Source of the DNA: Hoplostethus atlanticus
Taxonomy: Eukaryota; Chordata; Actinopteri; Trachichthyiformes; Trachichthyidae
Length of the DNA: 64,000 nt
Assembly: GCA_034670405.1 (NCBI GenBank)
Contig: JAXDDX010000025.1
Span: 288,501-352,500, forward strand
Direction: 5' to 3'
This document shows positions 33,501 through 45,180 of the stretch, one piece after another. Position 1 is the first letter of the stretch, and every line of letters begins with the position of its first letter. A model generated the notes under the pieces. The model saw nothing but the letters and a program-made list of their open reading frames with translations, made no database searches and had not been told where the DNA came from. The translations under genes were made by a program, and so were the position numbers.

Positions 33501-33851
33501 GCAGCTTGTCTGGAAAGTAGTTGAGTGGTCAAGTGCCAAAGTGGAGAAAGCAGCTCTGGGGAGGCAGGTGGGAGAGAAACGAGAAACAGATAAAGAGGCA
33601 AGAGAGAAAAAAAGAAAGAAAAAAAGGACAGAGAGAGCATAGACAAGCATCTCCTGAGAGAGAGAGAGAGAGAGACTCAGAGCAAGTATACACATCTCCC
33701 TTGAGAGACAGAAAGAGGGAGAGAGACAGAAAAGGAGATAGACAGTGAGAGAAAGAGAGAGAGAGAGACACTGACAGCAATATATACATCTCCCCGGAGA
33801 GAGAGAGAGACAGAGAGCGAGAGAGGCTGCTGAGAAGTTCAGTCCGTCAAA
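33500..33851 (+). promoter_or_regulatory. rap1gap2: Probable 5' UTR / promoter-proximal region of rap1gap2
   Basis: GA-rich sequence with repeated GAGAGAGAGA and CATCTCCC blocks runs up to the ATG at 33852. Two copies of a segment containing ACATCTCCC and GAGAG lie at about 33690-33710 and 33783-33800. No TATA box is obvious and the transcription start is not fixed. Confidence 0.35.
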
Positions 33852-33895
33852 ATGCTGAGGAGGAGGAGAAGCGTGTCATTTGGTGGATTCGGATG
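33852..33895 (+). CDS. rap1gap2: rap1gap2 coding exon 1
   Basis: It encodes MLRRRRSVSFGGFG plus TG of the next codon; donor TG|GTATGT. The context AAAATGC has A at -3. Joined to the exon at 37139 the codon becomes TGG, giving SVSFGGFGWIDKSSLS. This matches the N-terminus of RAP1GAP2 (GARNL4), whose human form begins with a basic run followed by SVSFGGFGWIDKT. The family protein stimulates GTP hydrolysis on Rap1; RAP1GAP2 acts in platelets and neurons and controls secretion and adhesion through Rap1. The Rap-GAP catalytic domain is not in this exon. rap1gap2 is preferred over rap1gap because the rap1gap N-terminus differs (SFTFGAYGG). Confidence 0.85.
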
Positions 33896-33923
33896 GTATG
33901 TTGCCTTTTCACTGGATGCTGAT

Positions 33924-33958
<35 letters not shown>

Positions 33959-35037
33959 TGTCTATGTTTGTGTGCTTATAATTGTGCCTAATGGTTGTTA
34001 GTATAGTCTACTGTACATAGTATATATGTATGCTCACGTTGGTATGTACTTGTATTCTGGGTGTGTCCGGTGAAAAAGTAAACTATTTTTCTAAAAAGGA
34101 AGGATGGGTGGAGGACTCACACCTCTAACACCCTAACCTCTGACAACCTACTGTGTCTGTGTGTGTGAGTGTGAGTGTGTGTGTGTGTGGGGGGGGTTTA
34201 GTCTCACTCTGTGCTGTCTCCGGGCTGGGAGGGATCACTGAGAATCAACAGGCTGCTTTGTCTCTCCCTGCTGTCTGTGTGCTGTCTGTTGTTGTTGCTG
34301 CTCCTGTCTGTGTTATGGGACACACACACTCTGGACTCTCAGCGTTCATGCTCCCCTGGTCTATTTGCCAAGAAGTGCTCCCATGATGCAGCACTAAAGA
34401 AGCTGCCAGAAAGCCCATTTTCAGCTGAATGCGCTGACACACACCGACGGAGTGTTTTGCGTCGGCTCCCCTGCTGGCCGTCACTCCGACAATGGAGCAC
34501 TGCTTCAAAGCACTTAACCTTCCCAGCTGGGTTGAGGGCCACGCAACCACGCCAGACAGGGGTGAAGCAGGTTGAACCAGACAGGGTTGGGGAGCAACGG
34601 GTTATATGGAATAGGATTAATTGGCATCTGTCATCTAGAACAGTGATTTAAAAAAAATAAATAGGTGATTACTTGTCAGATTGCTCAGCAACATAATTAA
34701 AGAGACATAAAATCATTTTACACATCTCAAAATAGAGGTTCATTTTGGTTGCAGCTTGCAAAATGGAATGAATTGCTAGTTTAACTTCACATTTTCTAGA
34801 TTTTAGAGGCAATCGAATCCAAATATCATTGAAAGTAATCAGATTATATTAGTGAGTTGGACTGGTTGGAATACTGTTTTCACTTTCCAGCAGGCATATG
34901 TGACAGATTACTTTTCTTAGCATCCTGCCAGTCTTTCTTACATTTGGAGTGTAGAGAAACGATTCACTGTAAATCAAATAAAACCTTAAAGTTTTTAAGT
35001 TAAGTTTTTAAATTGGAAAACAGTCTTATGTGGATTC

Positions 35038-35478
35038 TCATCTGAAGGCTGCAAGTGTCAGCTCACACGTGCCCTTTGTTAAACATTGAATAAAGTTCTG
35101 TCCTTGGATCGTTACATGGACGGAGATGAATAGCTTAGATGCAGGAGAGATGCTTGAGCTCCTGCTTGATGTCGCAACAGTGGATGTAGATGAAGATGTA
35201 GTAGCAAATGTGGAGCTGGTTGTGAGGAGGCAGGTCATTTGTACAATATTTCTATAAATCAATTCATTATCCAGGCCATCTGGGAGACTTTCTGGAAAAG
35301 GAATGACTACAGCACATCTGCTGCGAAGGTAGCGAACGCAGACGTACAGACACATCGAGAACAAACACATGCACAAAGCGACACCGACTGACACTTTGTG
35401 TTGTTTAGTCACGCGGTTACACGAAAATGTGACGTTAACAAACGGGAGGTCATCTGATCGCATCCCCCTCAACAGCAC
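35038..35478 (-). CDS. Unassigned 146-residue open frame with one predicted membrane segment
   Basis: I do not recognise this. It is one of the few long open frames in the second half that is not simple repeat. It reads with a hydrophobic, Cys-rich stretch (VGVALCMCLFSMCLYVCV, about residues 32-49) flanked by basic residues (RVTKQHK before, RYLRSR after), then an acidic PDGLDNE segment, a Ser/Thr-rich stretch, and a stop. The local DNA has several CpGs near 35320-35440. It could be a small single-pass membrane protein, a pseudogene, or chance. There is no homologue I can name, and the AATAAA near 35090 is on the opposite strand. Confidence 0.2.
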   Translation of the reverse strand: MLLRGMRSDDLPFVNVTFSCNRVTKQHKVSVGVALCMCLFSMCLYVCVRYLRSRCAVVIPFPESLPDGLDNELIYRNIVQMTCLLTTSSTFATTSSSTSTVATSSRSSSISPASKLFISVHVTIQGQNFIQCLTKGTCELTLAAFR

Positions 35479-36217
35479 CTGCTACACGAACACACACAGG
35501 AAGCAGTGCCTTCACCGTCAAGATGTGGGTTGAAGAAAGCGTTCATACGAGTGAGGGTTTGATTTGTTCGATGAGTCAGCCCTGAGGTGGGTGGGTGTAT
35601 TTCCTCAGTTGCTTAGAAGATAAGCCGTCTGACTTGCAGCCCCATTAAAATATCAAAGAGACTCACACTCATCGTGGTGCAGGGTCAGGTGCTATTGAAG
35701 CAGGACGGTGAATGAACTGTGGAGAAGTAGACATAGGCAACCACTGTGTTTTATTTGACTGAAATTCTATTGATTGAGGTCCGTCATTCATCAAGTGATC
35801 ATCAAGTGCCACACGCAATGAATTGAAATTGAGACTATTCCACTAGCTGTTGCGAGAAGCTAGATCTTCAAACGTCAGACTAAAGGCTTCATAGTGAGCA
35901 TCTGCACAGAGTAACACTAAACAACAACCCCAGTCCCCCCCCCCCCCCCCCGCCCCACTCTGTCTCTGGGGATGTTGGTGCCCTGGATGCTGTTGTTGAA
36001 CTCATTTGAACATGCTGGAAAACAGTCACATTATATTTAAAATATCAATGTTGGGTGGTAAGGAAGCTGGCACAGTGAGGATAGTGTGCATTGTGTGTGT
36101 GTGTGTGTATTAGCGTGAGAGAGATCATCTACACGGTTCAGTCTCCAAATTAATGGGATGAAAAGGATTAATGTCACAACATCTCCCTAAGAGAGGCATT
36201 TCAGAAAAAAACACAAG

Positions 36218-36255
<38 letters not shown>

Positions 36256-37087
36256 GCAATCTCACGCACACACGAGGAAGTAAAAATAAATCCAAAATGT
36301 ATCCCTTCACACATTTGTACACAGACCATTAACAAAAGCTCAAGGCTATATATCTCCACACAGAGCTTCAAGAGGTGCAACAGATGACACTTGCTAGCAT
36401 ATGACCAGACCAAGCTGCTCAGATTGCTTTAAACAACATATTACAGCTAATGTTTTGACAGTGGGATGTTTTTAGTTTGTACACTATGTATTGAACCATG
36501 CACGATGCCCTTATAAACCCGAGTTGCCAACCTCTCATAACTGGTCTGAGCAGCTTGTGACAGAGAATGAGAGGTGACCTTGTTCTGTCAAGTCACTTGT
36601 CACAGGGTATGCCCTCTGCGCAGCAGAGCTGGATGTTTCAGACTGGGTCCTATTCTTGAATCCAAGCCGCAGTTACCACAGTTACACTCGGGGGAAAAAA
36701 TACTGCTGCAGTGAGATCCTTCTTTGTCCCGCTGCAAGCCAAAAACACAGTCACGGTGTTGCAAGGAAATCAGCACCAAGTACCGTCGGCCTTCATGGCC
36801 AATCGGGTTTGTTTGCATCAAAGAGAGAATGCAATATGGAACGGAATCGGCCGGGATCTCACACCTCGGAAATGCTGATAGTTGTGTTTGTTGTTCAGCA
36901 GTGCACGTCTGCATATGTCAGGGTCCATAATAACAATCATGATAATACCAGATGACCCAGAGGAGCCATAATACTCAGTAGACCTCAAGTCAGAAATCTC
37001 ACCCCTGGCACATCCTGATTTGCCAGGGGTGAGATTTCATAACTTTCATAACAACACTTTAATCGCTGCCTATGATGAATAATCTGT

Positions 37088-37129
<42 letters not shown>
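37088..37129. repeat. (CT)n microsatellite within the exon 2 acceptor tract
   Basis: About 40 bp of CT with one CTTT break, ending 9 bp before the rap1gap2 exon 2 boundary (ctccctctccag|G). It doubles as polypyrimidine tract. Confidence 0.95.
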
Positions 37130-37138
37130 CCTCTCCAG

Positions 37139-37174
37139 GATTGACAAGTCCAGTTTGTCTGTGCTGAGAGCCCG
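37139..37174 (+). CDS. rap1gap2: rap1gap2 coding exon 2
   Basis: 36 bp, acceptor ctctccag, donor CCCG|GTAAGT. The first base completes Trp from exon 1, then IDKSSLSVLRA and CG of an Arg codon (phase 2). It aligns without gaps with IDKTMLASLKVK of human RAP1GAP2. The next exon (family sequence KQE...DRPLSPPLTAPPT) was sought to 64000 and not found, so intron 2 is at least 26.8 kb. Confidence 0.85.
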
Positions 37175-37849
37175 GTAAGTTGTTCTCCTGAACTTCTGCT
37201 GTTAAATTTCCCAAATGTATCCTAACATCGTATTAATGTACAATCCAATACAAATCAGTCAGTGTAACATTTCTCAGTTGCAGATTGAAGACCAGCTTTG
37301 GCCACGTTAACCTTAACGGAAAGTGCATGAGTAATATTCTCCTTTCCCCTTTCAACTGCTACAGCAGTAGAAGATTGTGGCTGTACTGGGCAGTTCCCAG
37401 ATTGTGTGACTTTGTGCAACTATTAATATGAATCAGGGCGGTGCTGAAGACAACAGCATGTGTGCTTTCTAATGCACCAAGTAGGCTACCACAAGCGATG
37501 GGTGAGACTGGGGAGAACAAGGGTGAGAGCAGAAGGTAAATTGCCTTTTTTTCTTCTTACAGCTCGGATGTTACTGAGATCTATTTGAGGTTAATGACCT
37601 CATATAACTGTAGAAATGATTTATCCATAAAAGGTTACGATGGAAATGTTGACAGACTGATTGTGATTCAAGGATATGAAGTGTGAAGACCCTCCCTTTT
37701 CTTGAAGCAAACCACTAGCGAGCCCTGCCTCAGTGATGAGAGGTGAAGGGTTTGCACGTGTGTCTTTTAGCGTGAGCACCATCAGTACCCCTTGTCTGGC
37801 ATCGTTCATTCACACATGCATGGGTGTGAACACGAAGAGGCGAACAGAT

Positions 37850-37901
<52 letters not shown>

Positions 37902-38040
37902 ACAGTCCAGTCTCACTCTCTCTCTATTGTCCCTGGCCAGGTGTCATTAGGCTGTCTGCTCTGGAGTGGTTCTGAATATGAATGAGTGAGTCGTGACTCT
38001 TGTTTGAGCTGCTACTCTGCCCAGATACTGGCTAGCACTG

Positions 38041-38097
<57 letters not shown>

Positions 38098-39322
38098 TGC
38101 ATGTTTTTGGTGCAGGCAGCAGTTAGATGTTAGCAAGCAGTGCTGAGCCAGGCTCCCTAGAGCTCAGAGAGAGAAACAGAGAGAGAGAGAGCGAGAGAGA
38201 GAGAGAACCTTTGACCTTTCTCTGCAGAGTTGATGCAAGGAAGGAGATTATATAAATATAAATCTCCTTCCTCTCCTTCTGCTGATTTCATGGCTCTGCT
38301 TTACACCCAAACCTATGACACATGGCTCACAATTTTAATATAATATCATCTACTACATTTCTTATTAAAGCCCTTTGAGATGAATCAGAGACGTGACGGA
38401 GGTGAAGGCTGGGGGATAGAATATAGGAAGAGTATAGAGGAAGGTTTTTATTTTGTTTTCAGTTTGTGAAGTCTGGACGGATGGATGGATGGTACGGATG
38501 GATGGAGGGAGTGGAGAATAGCAGAAGAGGGGAGGAAAGAAAGACAGGGCTAAATAGAAAAAGCCAAACATTTCACCTCCCTCTTTTTTTTGATCTTGTC
38601 GTGTTCTCTTATCCTCGCGTGCCTCATAAGGCTGCCGGTCACGCTTGGCGGTATCATTTTATTGGTGCAATCTTTGTAAGTTGGTCTGCGTCAGAGCCTC
38701 TGCTAAACACACAAGGTAAAAAAGGAGGTTGAGAGGACAGGCGAGGAGAGCAACGTGAGCGGAGGAGAGAAAAGGGAGGCAAAGGACGGAATAAAGAAAG
38801 CAGATGGACGGCTCACTTCAAAGTGTCTGGCTGCAGGGGCCACAGCAGGTGTGGGCTGTTTTTGTTCTCCTCTCTCTCTCTCGTCTGCCCCGCCTGCCCT
38901 CTGGGTACAAAACTCCCGCTCTCTTTTTTTAATTTTTTTTATCCCACACTCTCTCCCCTCTCTTTTTCTCATCCGTCTCTCTTGTCCGCCAACTTTCTAC
39001 TCCCTTTCTCTTCTCTGTCATTCATTCCCTCTCCCTCTCCCTCTCTCTCTCCGCCCCGTGGCTCCTGCAATCTCTCTGCATTCACCTTGCCCACTGAACA
39101 CAAGACCTCATTAATAGCAGCATAATCAGACCCGTGTGTCCGTGTGCTTCTGCTTGTGTGCTTTTGTCTTGAAGTGGTGAATGAATATTGTAAGAGGACT
39201 GATGGAGAGAATAGAGGAGAGAGAGGACTGAATACAGAGACACACACACACACAGACACACACACACACACAGACACAGAGAGAAAGGTTGCGCCACAGA
39301 AGCTCCTTGATACTGTGTAACG
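37175..39322 (+). other. Start of rap1gap2 intron 2
   Basis: Contains (CA)n at 37850-37899 and (GT)n at 38041-38092, a GATG-rich bit near 38478-38505, and a pyrimidine-rich stretch at about 38870-39060. No exon recognised. Confidence 0.6.
37850..38092. repeat. (CA)n and (GT)n complementary pair
   Basis: About 50 bp (CA)n at 37850-37899 and about 52 bp (GT)n at 38041-38092, separated by about 140 bp. They are perfect mutual complements and could pair as a long hairpin. Confidence 0.96.
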
Positions 39323-39339
39323 ATGCCTCGCAAACTGTG
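39323..39339 (+). CDS. Candidate alternative first exon of rap1gap2 (MPRKLW)
   Basis: ATG in a good context (AACGATGC, A at -3), followed by five further codons and a strong donor (CTGTG|GTGAGT). It encodes MPRKL plus TG, so it leaves phase 2, the same as rap1gap2 exons 1 and 2. Preceded by GA- and CA-rich sequence like that before exon 1. Rap1GAP genes are known to use alternative N-termini. The stretch is very short and could be chance. Confidence 0.3.
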
Positions 39340-39736
39340 GTGAGTAACTGTTGCCTCCCGTGTCTGTCTTTACACTGTCTGCATGCATGGCATTCCAGAT
39401 TGACTTTGCTGTAGAGTTTGACACCACAAGTATGTATTTTTTTGTATCAGTAGCTGTTTGTTGCATCAGACCTGCAGATATTGCTTTGTAGATGAATTCC
39501 AAAATGATGTCTACTATCATGAAATGACTTGTGGGCTGCAAGTGGGCTATCGATATTATGAGTCACCTTAAGAACTTTGTCTGCAAAATAGTCACAGTTT
39601 TGAAGAAATAATCTTATGTGTGGATATATGTGGATGGATGTATATCCATTGTATATATATATATATATGTATATATGTTTTGGAGAAAAAAACAATATTG
39701 CCAAACATGTCATAGACATATTATATATGTATTTTA

Positions 39737-39830
39737 GAGTAGAGTAGAGCAGAGTAGTGTACAGTAGAGTACAGTAGAGCAGAGTACAGTAGATTTGATT
39801 TGAGTAGAGTAGAGTGGAGCAGAGTGGGTC
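39737..39830. repeat. Degenerate (AGTAG)n tract
   Basis: Units such as AGAGTAGAGC and ACAGTAGAGT repeat imperfectly over about 90 bp. Confidence 0.8.
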
Positions 39831-40350
39831 TGTTGAGGTGGAAGGGTCAGTCTGGACTGTGCTGCTCTCTGTCAGTGTTAAATATGATAAAAGTATTAAT
39901 GACTGCTGCATATCAGCTTCTGATCGCTTCATAAGGACGCTGATCAATGTCACTTTCATGGCTTGATTGGCATCAATAGATGAATCATTTCTCAATCTAT
40001 CTCTATAAGGAAAGATAACCCTATACGGCACACAGCGATATCACATCCCCCTTCTCCAGCCATGCTGTGCTGTGCCCGGTTTATTTCCTGACACGGTATC
40101 GGTGTATCGGTTACACAGGAAGGCCTCAGGTAGATCGGCATATCAATACATATGAATTACTGAAGTATCAGAGGTGATACAGATTCATTCATGGATACAA
40201 TTTCCTTTGGAGCATCTGTCTGTCTCAGTCCACCCCCTTGGTGTGTGTGTGTGTGTCTGTCTGTGTGTGTGTGTGTGTGTGACTATGGCCAGCTGCTGCC
40301 AATTAAACAGTGATGCCTGTCAGACATTATTTCCATCCCCCTCAAGCCCC

Positions 40351-40418
40351 TTCTCTTCTCTTCTCTTCTCTTCTCTTCTCTTCTCTTCTCTTCTCTTCTC
40401 TTCTCTTCTCTTCTCTTC
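40351..40418. repeat. (TTCTC)n pentanucleotide minisatellite
   Basis: About 13 perfect TTCTC units. Frames across it (Leu-Phe-Ser-Ser repeats) are artefacts. Confidence 0.97.
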
Positions 40419-40721
40419 ATCTCCTCCCCTCTGTCACTCTCGGTTCAGTTCAAACAATACAGCTGTTCATATCCAAGGGTGTCATCTCCAATGGCACACT
40501 GTGTTCATGGAGCATTGGCCAGGGACGTAGCGCTCTGTCATGCAGCCTACTTTAGATTCAGAGACACCTCTGGGTTTTCTATCTGGACTGTTATTAAATC
40601 CTCTTCTCTCCTGCAACAAGCCCACCCTAGAATACCCTTCAATTTACCAGTTTACTGTCATCCTTTAACTCCTTTAAGATCCTTTCAGATTAAGATCTAT
40701 TTTAGCAAAGAAAAATAAAAG

Positions 40722-40747
40722 ATGTCCACCAGAAATCGATTGTTGCG
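40722..40747 (+). CDS. Candidate alternative first exon of rap1gap2 (MSTRNRLLR)
   Basis: ATG with A at -3 (AAAGATGT), encoding MSTRNRLL plus CG, then donor GCG|GTGAGT. It also leaves phase 2. Seen alone the evidence is weak; its interest is that it repeats the start-donor-phase pattern of 33852 and 39323. Confidence 0.25.
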
Positions 40748-41426
40748 GTGAGTGACAGGGCGGGATGTGTGACAGGGGCAGGCTGAGAGTGAAGAAGGGC
40801 ACAAGAGAAATATCGCTGCAGGGAAAATATGGAAAACAGAGAGGCCTTTTTGGGGAAAGGCATCTACTCTTATCGTACCTTAACCTAGTTTTTGGTCCAG
40901 GTGTAAATGTTATCTGTCTACTAGCATCATGGCAAAGAGCAAACAGGCCGCTGCTATTTCTGGAGCCTGGCATTTACTATCTCCTGGTGCTTTCTATATT
41001 GCAGGGAGCGATGGCGAGTTGTGAGCCCCGAACAAACACGAGGCTAAACCTCCACTGGTATTATATTTACTTTAGCTGATGGCTTATGAAAGCTCTGGGC
41101 TATACACTACAGCGAGGACTGATTAGTCACAGGGTGGCCGCATGCACTCATAATTAGCTGTCAGCTTTATTGTGTTTTGCTTATTCCAAGCAATCGTTGG
41201 TGTAATGTACACAGTTACAGTTTGTTATCTAACCTAATACAATATGCACCAGCAGAGAGAGAGAGAGAGAGAGAGAGGGGAAAGGAGAGGCAAACTAATG
41301 GGTGACAGATCCAGAGTCAGATTGGGTCAGCTAATACACAAGGACCCTGGGGCCGATAAAACACTAAGCTATAGTGTTCATTTGGGAGACAGGGTTCCTG
41401 TTTGAGTGGTGGGAAATTTTTACATG

Positions 41427-41474
<48 letters not shown>

Positions 41475-42882
41475 CACCACTATCTGAGTCACTCCTTGTT
41501 CCAATAGAGTCAGTTCACTTTTCTATTGCAGGCAGCATTGTGGCCTCCAGCTTTGTGTATGGGTTTGTGTGCTTCTGTGTTTTGGTGAGAAATGGGTAGA
41601 GAAACCAGGGCGGAGGAGGTTGTGGTGATTAGCCTCGCAATGTGGGAAGTTGTAGAACCCCACCCATCCTCGTGAGCTCAGGTCAGGATGTTGTACTTCC
41701 TCTCCTCTCACATCTCCATACCTACCAGACTTACCAGACAACTTAATGCAAGATACCATTTGTAATAGATTACAACTTTGTGTAAAAAAAATATTACTTT
41801 TGGCCATTTTAAAATGGCAATCATGGTCAACCTTGAGATTGCAGCTTATCTGCACCCAGACAACATTGCCCTTTTAATGCTCTTTACGTTGACCTTCCCT
41901 GGATGAATTGAGGTTAAAAAGCAGGTTTTGGGTCATTTAATTCCGGCTTGCATTGTGTCTGTGTATTTGTTGCTCGTTTTTTTACAAAGCTCTATGAGTT
42001 ACAGTACATGACTACCCAGCACAGCACAGTGGACAGGTCAAACTAAGTATATCTGCACCTAGTGTAAAGAAAAGAAAAGAAAACTTGAGTCTGTCATATG
42101 TAAATGTGTCAAAAAGAGACCTACCAGAGTGAAATAATTCCATGGGTGGGACAGTAGAGAGGAGATATCTGGGGAAAGGAGTTAACACAGTTCCACCTAT
42201 TTCTGCAATGAACCACAAGAGGGCGCTGACTCCCTGTGTTTGTGATGAGCTGCCTCTTGGAGGAAATGTCAGTGTGCTGCAATGAAAGCAGCTGTAGTGA
42301 ATAGAATGGTCACTAGGGGAGAGCTGTTTCTCTGTTTCCCCCTCTATGCTCGGTGAATCAGTGTCCCTCTCTCTGCCACCTGTTACATCTCTACCTGTTG
42401 AAGCTGACATTATCACAGGGAACAGCTCCACGTGACTGCCTGTGATTTCAGGCTGTTTTTCACAGCATCTGAGCAGTTTTCCCACTGTTTGGCAGTGCCA
42501 AACTCCAGTGAGGCTAGGGCCTGGTCTTCATTCAGAAACTATTTTACACTCCAGAAAGGTGCTACTTAAAATATGTGGTTGGTCCATTGAGATGAACAGA
42601 CACAACATTCTCCAGTGTCCATAAAAAGCTAATGTTTCAATGTAGAGGCATGTTTTTTGATTCTATGTGCCTCTTTATCTCTTATAGATGAATTCTGTTC
42701 CACATGACCAGGGTGGAAAACCAACCACAGGTCTGCAGAGAATCCGTATCCTTACTCAGCGTCATCTGACGTTACACTTGGGTCTTATGTCTCATTATAA
42801 GTCAGCGGTACTGTACGCTGGTTTCTGTAGGCTCCTACTGCAAGACATTAGTGTACTGTATTTATCCAGCCATACTACACAC
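40748..42882 (+). other. rap1gap2 intron 2 sequence
   Basis: Holds (CA)n at 41428-41467 and otherwise unique sequence. 40900-41100 is non-repetitive and might be conserved regulatory DNA, but this cannot be judged without alignment. The last 8 bases (42875-42882, CTACACAC) are the hAT target duplication. Confidence 0.45.
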
Positions 42883-43333
42883 CAGTGGCGGCTGGTGCAT
42901 TGTTCTCCAGGGGGGGCTATACCAAAAAAAGCCTTTATTTGTATTTGCTGAGCTGTAAAACATTTAACTGTAAAGTAACATGACAGGGAATCAGGTGTGG
43001 GCTGCTGATGAAAATGCATTCTCATTATCTTGCAGATGCCTCCTTGTTTTTGAAAAGGTCTGCAGTGTGGAAGCTTCCCTGCTTTGTGTAGCCAATGGAT
43101 CAGCCCCAAAACAAGACTCTATTTCTGTAGGCAATATTGAGAGTTTTGTTCCAAAATGACAAAAAATGACATGCACACTTATAAAACGATTTGATGGCAC
43201 AAAATTAAAACAAAGAATAGTCGATCCCTTGCTTTATACAAATACACTTGTACAGATAGAATCCACAATGTATTTAGTTTAAATGTATTTAGTTGAAATA
43301 CATTTATTTGAACATGACAATAAGCGTCATGAT

Positions 43334-43800
43334 TCAAGTACGATTTGCATTAGAGGATTTGCTGTTCTTCTTTTGCCTGAAGAGACGGAAGAGCCAAGAG
43401 AAGCAGCCAGAAATCTTCCTCTCTTTCTTTGGTTTTGAAGCAGTGATCTCAACGTTGGAGCAGTCAAGTCCTGCAGGGTCGAGCCCTTGGACGAAGTCTC
43501 CCTCCTCCTGTGCAGTGATACTGCTGTCAGGCCCAGCACAGAGCAAAGTAGTGACTGTTGTTTTTCTCATCGCACTCAGGATTTGCATCTTCATGGACAC
43601 TTGTGGCACTTTCATCAATTGGATCACTGGCAGAAAACATGACTTTGTCTTCCTTGAGGACCACATGGTCTTGGCCCTCTTCCTCTTTTTCCAAGTCTGA
43701 GAGGAACTGCATTGAGTCAGAATCTGCTGTGACGACTGGCTCCCATGTATCAAGCTGGTTTATATACGGCCCACAGGGTGAAGAGCAGTCAACCACAAAT
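43334..43800 (-). pseudogene. Coding-like fragment carried inside the hAT element
   Basis: On the minus strand one frame reads FVVDCSSPCGPYINQLDTWE, then an acidic stretch (LSDLEKEEEGQDHVVLKED), to about 43530. A second frame then continues through EEGDFVQGLDPAGLDCSNVE to KPKKERKISGCFSWLFRLF and ends RT-stop near 43334. The change of frame suggests a frameshift or a small unspliced intron. Composition (acidic, then a basic Cys-Trp-Phe tail) looks like real protein, but I do not recognise the family. It may be the C-terminal part of a host gene captured by the element. Confidence 0.4.
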
Positions 43801-44246
43801 CCAGATACGATCAGATGAAGGAACATAGAAGCAGTGGCGGCTGGTGCATTTTTCTCCGGGGGGGCTATACCAAAAATCAAACAAACATGTACTAAGGTAT
43901 CATCAGTGTATTTAAATAAATGAAAAGGCCTTTATTTGTATTTGCTGAGCTGAATGAACATTTGTTGTAATGAAACGTTCTTAAGGTAAGTTAAGGTACT
44001 TCAATTAGTGCAAATTCTTTATAATAATTATCTTTTATACTACAATATGTAATGGTGAAAGACTAAAGTAACCGAAAAGTGCCTCGATAAGTGCAACAGA
44101 AATCTGACAACACAAAACCCTGAGACAATGGCAGAAAATTATGAACACAATAAGACCTAATAGAAAATAACATTTAAGAAAAAAATAAATTAATATGGTA
44201 TTACATTTGAAATACCCAGTGCCATCAAAACGCTGAGTGAACTGGC

Positions 44247-44477
44247 TCAAAGCCATATGACTTTGCCACCTTGTGGCTTAAACTTTTTGTACATAAATTT
44301 TGCCCTTCTCTCCTTGAGAGATGCACATTTCTCAATGACTCTATGGCACCACAGAACTTGACAGTTTATTATTTTAGACAGGATGTGCCTGTTTTTGTCA
44401 ACCTCTTCATTATGCTTATAGATCCCTGTCCTGTAGCCTTCATCAAGCTGAGCAGCTATGTTTACTTTCCCAAACAT
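44247..44477 (-). pseudogene. hAT transposase N-terminal remnant
   Basis: The minus-strand frame contains KVNIAAQLDEGYRTGIY and KHNEEVDKNRHILSKIINC, matching the stretch of TTF-type/ZMYM-like hAT transposases that precedes the catalytic domain. Downstream residues diverge and the catalytic part is missing, so the element is not autonomous. Confidence 0.7.
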
Positions 44478-45113
44478 TTGCTTTTGATTTTTCTGATATG
44501 TGGTTTAAATCATTCAAACCTGTCTGAATCCATGCTGGGTCTGAGACCTGTCGTTTGAAAAAGGATGCAGGGAAAGCAAAATAAAGCATTAGTGTCACTA
44601 AATACAGTTAGCCAAGCCTTCCTACTAAACCAGCTCCTTGAAAACGACCGAATATATTCTCTCATTCTCATTTAAAAAAAAGAAGTAATTTTTAAAGTCT
44701 TATTCAATGAAGTCTAGGATGTGGGGAGTGGTGGGGCGGCACCCTAGCGCCCTCTATTGGCCAGCCACCACTGCTACACACTTATAAATAAAGAGGTACT
44801 GAGCGCCGGCGACAAAATGTACAAGTCTGTACCTTTTTTTCTAACAGTGCGTGAAGCAGCCTATAGGGAGTCGAGGCTGTTGCCATGGCAGCGTGAACCG
44901 ATGATCACCTAAAGGATGGTCCAGTATGGTCCATTACCATGGTGACAGGGCTCAGTTGTCTAACCTTGCTACCAGTTGATCAAAACACAGGACCGGTGAT
45001 GACTTGGGATGCTACTGGTTGCCCATAGCAACCATGGATCTATAGGGGAGTGTATGTGCATGTTTTGCGTGTGTATAGGAAAGTGCATTTGTGTGTGTGT
45101 GTGTGTGTGTGTT

Positions 45114-45148
45114 TCAAGATTCAAGATTCAAGAAGTTTATTTGTCACA

Positions 45149-45180
<32 letters not shown>
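45114..45180. repeat. Short interspersed repeat fragment plus (GT)n
   Basis: TTCAAGATTCAAGATTCAAG followed by AAGTTTATTTGTCACATG is a familiar piece of a dispersed teleost repeat. It is flanked on both sides by (GT)n tracts (45090-45112 and 45149-45187). Confidence 0.5.

Larger units (their letters stand above)
33896..37138 (+). other. rap1gap2 intron 1
   Basis: Holds (GT)n at 33926-33954, poly-C at about 35934-35951, (CA)n at 36220-36252, and a (CT)n run at 37088-37129 forming the polypyrimidine tract of the acceptor. A minus-strand open frame at 35038-35478 is listed separately. Nothing else is recognised. Confidence 0.7.
42883..44773 (-). mobile_element. Composite hAT-superfamily DNA transposon
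   Basis: It starts CAGTGGCGGCTGG and ends CCAGCCACCACTG (inverted, one mismatch), and is bordered on both sides by the perfect 8-bp duplication CTACACAC (42875-42882 and 44774-44781), as expected of hAT elements. A second copy of the left end, sharing the CAGTGGCGGCTGGTGCATT start and a CCTTTATTTGTATTTGCTG segment, begins at 43832 inside it. A minus-strand remnant of the transposase lies at 44247-44477. Between the two left ends lies a piece of unrelated coding-like sequence (43334-43800). Confidence 0.88.
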
